In this document: positions 60,621 to 64,000 of the stretch, piece by piece | Numbering within the stretch: the stretch's first letter is position 1 | Layout of the letters: every line of letters starts with the position of its first letter | Assembly: GCA_033182465.1 (NCBI GenBank) | Contig: CP137324.1 | Coordinates: 1,922,001-1,986,000 of the forward strand | Source: Sanghuangporus weigelae | Lineage: Eukaryota > Basidiomycota > Agaricomycetes > Hymenochaetales > Hymenochaetaceae | Direction: 5' to 3' | Length of the DNA: 64,000 nt | Translations under genes and position numbers: made by a program | The notes under the pieces: model-generated | Told to the model about the DNA's origin: nothing | Seen by the model: only the letters and a program-made list of their open reading frames with translations | The model's database searches: none

Positions 60621-61432
60621 TCAATTCAGCGAAGAAGAAGACTTGGAGGATACTGAATGGGAGGAAAGTGAAGAGGAAGAGGGAACTTGAAAGATAGTCG
60701 CGTCAGAAGCATAAGCAGGAATAGGAGTTTTAGTAGAGCTGAACATGCGTAAGACATCAAAAGATGGAATGGATTTGTGGGAATCAATCAAACGTCGAGT
60801 TTCAGCAATATTTTTTCTTGCCGCCATCTGAGCAAATGGATCATTCTCCCAACGAAGGAGTTTGAACAATACTTCTGACTCTCCCACAGTCGTAGGTTGT
60901 GAAGGGATAGTGCGTGGATGACCAAGACGAGTATGCAGACCTGTACTACAGTTGTTCAGGTGCATGTAACGAGCACGATTCTCATAAAATATCAGCAATA
61001 AGTAGTAAGGAAAGGAAACAAAGTACTCACGATAAGCCAGACTTGAACCATGCGAACTGGACATTCATCGTCATGTGTACCCAAGCCTTGCGTTAAAAAG
61101 CAACAACATTGGCAAAATGGTGCAAGAAGATTGGCACGCAAGCAATAGAAGTAAAAGAGGTCGGTAATTTCAAGTGGTGCGCAATCAAAGATCCAGAAAA
61201 ACATCATTGACTCGTAATTGCATGTGCGACTGAGAATGGGAATACATGGTCCAGGGTCGGTCACGGCAATAGCAATAGCACTGAGTATGTCATCATAGGA
61301 AGAATCAAGTACAAAGCGAGAGGGAGCGCAGACAGAGTGACGATGCTCAGGAATAGCTGGGTAATGAAAGTAAGAGGTAGTAGGGAAGGGCATAGTGCAC
61401 GACAAGAGGTGAACGGTTGACGGCCAACTCAT
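60621..61432 (-). CDS. Antisense spliced ORF inside element B (253 aa, unknown)
   Basis: Two minus-strand exons, 61432-61031 and 60980-60621, join in phase across a 50-bp intron with donor GTGAGT, a TTGCTGAT branch-like box and acceptor TATGAG. The predicted protein starts MSWPSTVHLLSC and is Cys-rich in its middle (for example NLLAPFCQCCCFLTQGLG). It continues VQVWLI to NRARYMHLNNCSTGLHTRLG and ends Ser-rich. It lies between pol and the 3' LTR on the opposite strand, and its 3' end overlaps the acidic tail after pol. An AT-rich CATATATTTG lies just upstream. I do not recognise the family. Antisense extra ORFs at this position are known from plant Gypsy elements (Grande, RIRE2), but I know of no named fungal equivalent. 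Chance cannot be excluded without expression or conservation data. Confidence 0.55.
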
Positions 61433-61629
61433 AGTAGCTCACAAATATATGCATGTGGCCAGCTTATGTCAGCATAACAAGTCTTCTGAATTTCTCATGC
61501 AGCGGCGGAGATAAGTGATAGCACAGAAGACAAAGTAAAGAAGCACCCCCCCAATAATACTTGCAAAATTCTTTTTGCCAAGTTGGAAAGTTTTTAGTAT
61601 GTTAACAACCAAGGACGGTTGCAATTTCA

Positions 61630-61642
61630 AGTGTGGGGTGGA
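61630..61642 (+). other. Polypurine-type tract of element B
   Basis: AGTGTGGGGTGGA directly abuts the 3' LTR, where plus-strand DNA priming is expected. It is G-rich with a few T interruptions. Confidence 0.55.
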
Positions 61643-63258
61643 TGTCAGGCTATGAAATTGCCTGGACATAAACAAGCAGGAATAGCATAGCATCAGTCAT
61701 TACTATCAAGCAATAGCTCTATGGGATGCGACATATAAATCCTTGAAACTCAGATTCAGCTTATTCGTAAGTGCTCTACCAATGCGATCAGAAAAGAAAA
61801 TCATGAGCATAATGACAGAAGCCCATACCAGATAAGCGTAGGGTGATAGCAATGCGAAATCACCAAGAAAAGCGGCTCTACCCTAGTCGTAATAGTCGTC
61901 TCAATCATGATTCTAATACCGCATCAGGATAAATCAACTTGGATATCAATGCTGACACTTACTGTAGCTGTTCAATGGTGATCTGACGAGGCCTACGAAT
62001 TAACCTCAACACCTTCTTCATGCGGCACCACATGTGTGAAAGGCGTGCAAAAGGGTTGCGAGAAGGCATTTTGAGAAGATACGGATTAAGGAGACTACGC
62101 CGTCACTCATATACAATTTACACTGAATTGGTCTAAGCCATACAGGGTCCGACGAGCTTCTTTAAGGTCCCCGTTCAGAGGTATTCAAATCGCTTATTGA
62201 CCTGAAGCAGACCGATAATGCGCACCAGAATTGAGGGTATGAGCCTAGATTTGTGCAAGACAATTCAGACTCCCTATCAACGACTACGTTACAATGAGTC
62301 AATGCTTAGGCATGTGTCATGACCTAATCAGGAGGCAGTCCAAGCTTTGTTAGGATACCATAAAGGGATATGAGCTTTGGACTCGCAGGACAAGAAGCCG
62401 AGATGGAAATCAGATTCTATATTAGGAAGGTTGAACCTAATTTTTCTTATATAAGCAAGTGCATTTGAGTCCTATTTTTAGTTTATTTTCTTGGCCTTGC
62501 TTTGTAATGCTTAATAATGCTTAGTAAGCTCAGCCTATATAAGGCGGGCGAGCGAGCACGCCAAGAGAGAGAGCAACTTGACCTTTAACCACCACCATCT
62601 CTCTCCACTTTGTTACTTTGTATCTTAAGTCTAAGTGAAGTATTAGTTTTTGTTACTGCTGTATAAATTAGGCAGTCGGTAATAAGCTAAGGTGTTAATT
62701 ACTATTGCTGCATTATTATTTAGTACCCTAGATTTGCAAGCACACAGAGGTGTTTGTCATTGTCTAGCGCGGTGCACTCAAGTCAGGTGCTTGTCTGTAC
62801 CCACCCTTGCTGAATATTAGTGTTGTGAATTATTTGACATCAGTATATCACTCGGATACGTCATTGAGCAGGTAGCTAGCACTACTTCGGTGTTTGCTGT
62901 TAGTACCTGTTAAGAATAAGTGCGGTTGCTAGTACTGCGAAGAGCGTTGCTACTAGGACCGATAACGATAAGCGAGGTTGCTAGAACCGCTACTGTGCTG
63001 CTTCTAGAACCTAGTACGTATTAAGTTTGAGTTCAGGACTCTTATCAGCAAATCACACCTATCATACGTTGTCACCCCAAAATCATCCATATCAACTTCC
63101 ATTACTTACCCAACGGCCAACAATATCATACGCAGTCTAAGAATTAGTTGCCCCTAGCTAAACGAACAACAGGGAAGACTACCCGTCTAGATAAATAGAC
63201 CGGTTGACTCTGTGAGAGCACTGTAGAATTTATTCACAAGTCCACTCTCAGCACGACA
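61643..63258 (+). repeat. Element B 3' LTR (1616 bp)
   Basis: Same length as the 5' copy and the same ends. Directly preceded by a G-rich purine tract and followed by ACGT, then the resumed coding frame of element A. TATA box copy at 62536-62543. Confidence 0.97.
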
Positions 63259-63262
63259 ACGT

Positions 63263-64000
63263 CTGGACAATTATGAAGAACTCTTACCAGAACGTACCAA
63301 GCTATATTATAGACCTACCAGTCTATTACCTTTTCGTGATCCATATGCGTTAGGTGCAATATTGAGTTTGACAGTGGGAATGCCTTACCCTTTCGAACGA
63401 AAATGTGTTAAACCTTGGAAACGAAGGTATAACAAAGGAATCAGATTCGACGTACAGAAAATAGATGATGAACATTACCTAGTTTCGGATTGGTGGGATA
63501 GAGATGAATACAAACTACCAATAAAGTTAGCAATGTCACCTAATTTCGACATTCGAATCTGGTACGCAATAGCTAGACAAGTTAGGTACTCATCGAAAAT
63601 GATATACGTGAATGACGTATCACTTACAATAGACGAATGTTTCGAACCTGAGATAAGTAACTTGATAGACGGCCTAGGTATTGAACATTTCTTCGAACCA
63701 GAATGGTTCGATACGCCGATTCCGCAAGCGGAACCGTCGCAACGGACCCGTAACCGAAGAAGATGCAATAGAAGACCTAACAGACGAGAAGTTAATCAAA
63801 TGTCAATCAATGATAATGAAACAACACTAACCAATGATGAGATTCGACGAATCGTAGCAGAAACTTTGAATCAGTTAGGAAACCGAGCAACTAACGCGGA
63901 TAATGAAACTCTTACCAGTTTGGCCATGGGAGTTAGCGAAGAAATAATAAAATTGAATGCTATACCAAGAGTGGAAAGAACATCAGCTTATGCTAAAGAT
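63263..64000 (+). pseudogene. Element A coding frame, right portion (continues past window)
   Basis: After the second ACGT copy (63259-63262), the frame starting CTG GAC AAT is open for 246 codons to the end of the window. It is in register with the left gag portion if one ACGT copy and element B are removed. The product contains LDNYEELLPERTKLYYRPTS and a Trp-rich segment (VSDWWDRDEY), then an Arg-rich and an acidic helical segment. This resembles the region between Gag and protease or RT in basidiomycete Gypsy elements. Protease, RT and integrase would lie beyond the window. Confidence 0.7.

Larger units (their letters stand above)
44457..63258 (+). mobile_element. Element B: LTR retrotransposon nested in element A, itself split by element C
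   Basis: Bounded by two 1616-bp LTRs that begin TGTCAGG and end GCACGACA, flanked by the target duplication ACGT (44453-44456 and 63259-63262). Without element C and its target copy it is about 11.9 kb. Order: LTR, candidate primer site, Gag with in-frame protease, pol with RT, RNase H and integrase, an antisense gene, a purine-rich tract, LTR. Domain order RT-RNaseH-integrase places it in Ty3/Gypsy. No chromodomain is seen. Four mismatches were seen by eye between its LTRs, so it is recent. Confidence 0.95.
40864..64000 (+). mobile_element. Element A: outer Ty3/Gypsy-type LTR retrotransposon, left part
   Basis: Outermost of three nested elements; it runs past the right edge. A long plus-strand Gag-type frame with a CCHC knuckle is split by element B (44457-63258) and resumes at 63263. 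The left boundary is inferred: TGTAAGGGGG at 40864 begins with TG, starts a sequence unlike the MED7 intron, and lies about 320 bp before the first Gag ATG at 41184. The right LTR is not visible, so boundary, LTR length and target duplication cannot be verified here. Confidence 0.75.

Noticed and set aside
1-64000. CRISPR arrays, operons, ribosome-binding sites, prophage
   Set aside because: The window is eukaryotic with spliced genes; no regularly spaced direct repeats or prokaryotic signals were seen.

Overview
The window is nuclear DNA from a filamentous basidiomycete, most likely an Agaricomycete. The evidence is short introns of about 50-70 bp with GT..AG ends inside nearly every gene, a C2-plus-NACHT STAND receptor, a DUF6699-like protein, mushroom-type Ser-rich GPI proteins, and Ty3/Gypsy retroelements with basidiomycete-type Gag and RT motifs. 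Exon structures were assembled by hand from splice signals, reading frame and family conservation, so each is a model, not a transcript.

Layout. 24-2954 (-): NACHT/STAND receptor, possibly running off the left edge. 4191-7566 (+): arginine methyltransferase PRMT5. 8281-9388 (+): Ser-rich GPI-anchored secreted protein. 10191-15885 (+): 1783-aa acidic, probably disordered protein ending in a CaaX prenylation box. 16321-18629 (+): S9-family peptidase. 19600-20393 (-): succinate dehydrogenase subunit C. 20.4-26.9 kb: no supportable gene. 26861-28007 (+): DUF6699-like protein. 28.0-32.2 kb: no supportable gene, with a G-rich microsatellite. 32222-35152 (-): metacaspase with a very long linker. 38545-39280 (-): second GPI-type secreted protein. 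39999-40726 (-): C-terminal exons of Mediator subunit MED7.

The right third, from about 40.86 kb to the end, is a three-level nest of LTR retrotransposons. Element A (outermost, running past the right edge) lies where the 5' part of MED7 should be. Element B (44457-63258, 1616-bp LTRs, 4-bp target duplication ACGT) sits inside A's gag frame. Element C (52498-59409, 454-bp LTRs, 5-bp target duplication CATCC) sits inside B's pol frame. Removing each inner element plus one copy of its target duplication leaves the host frame open, which fixes the order A, then B, then C. Ten premature stops lie in the gag and pol frames of the three elements: nine TGA and one TAG. All eight LTR-LTR differences seen are transitions, six of them at CpG. 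Together this points to cytosine-methylation decay.

Element C is a chromodomain-bearing chromovirus with signs of Tf1-type self-priming and a -1 frameshift site. Element B is unusual: the protease lies in the gag frame, the Gag C-terminus is membrane-like, and an antisense intron-containing ORF lies between pol and the 3' LTR. The housekeeping genes (PRMT5, SDHC, S9 peptidase, MED7) act in unrelated pathways and are not a functional cluster.
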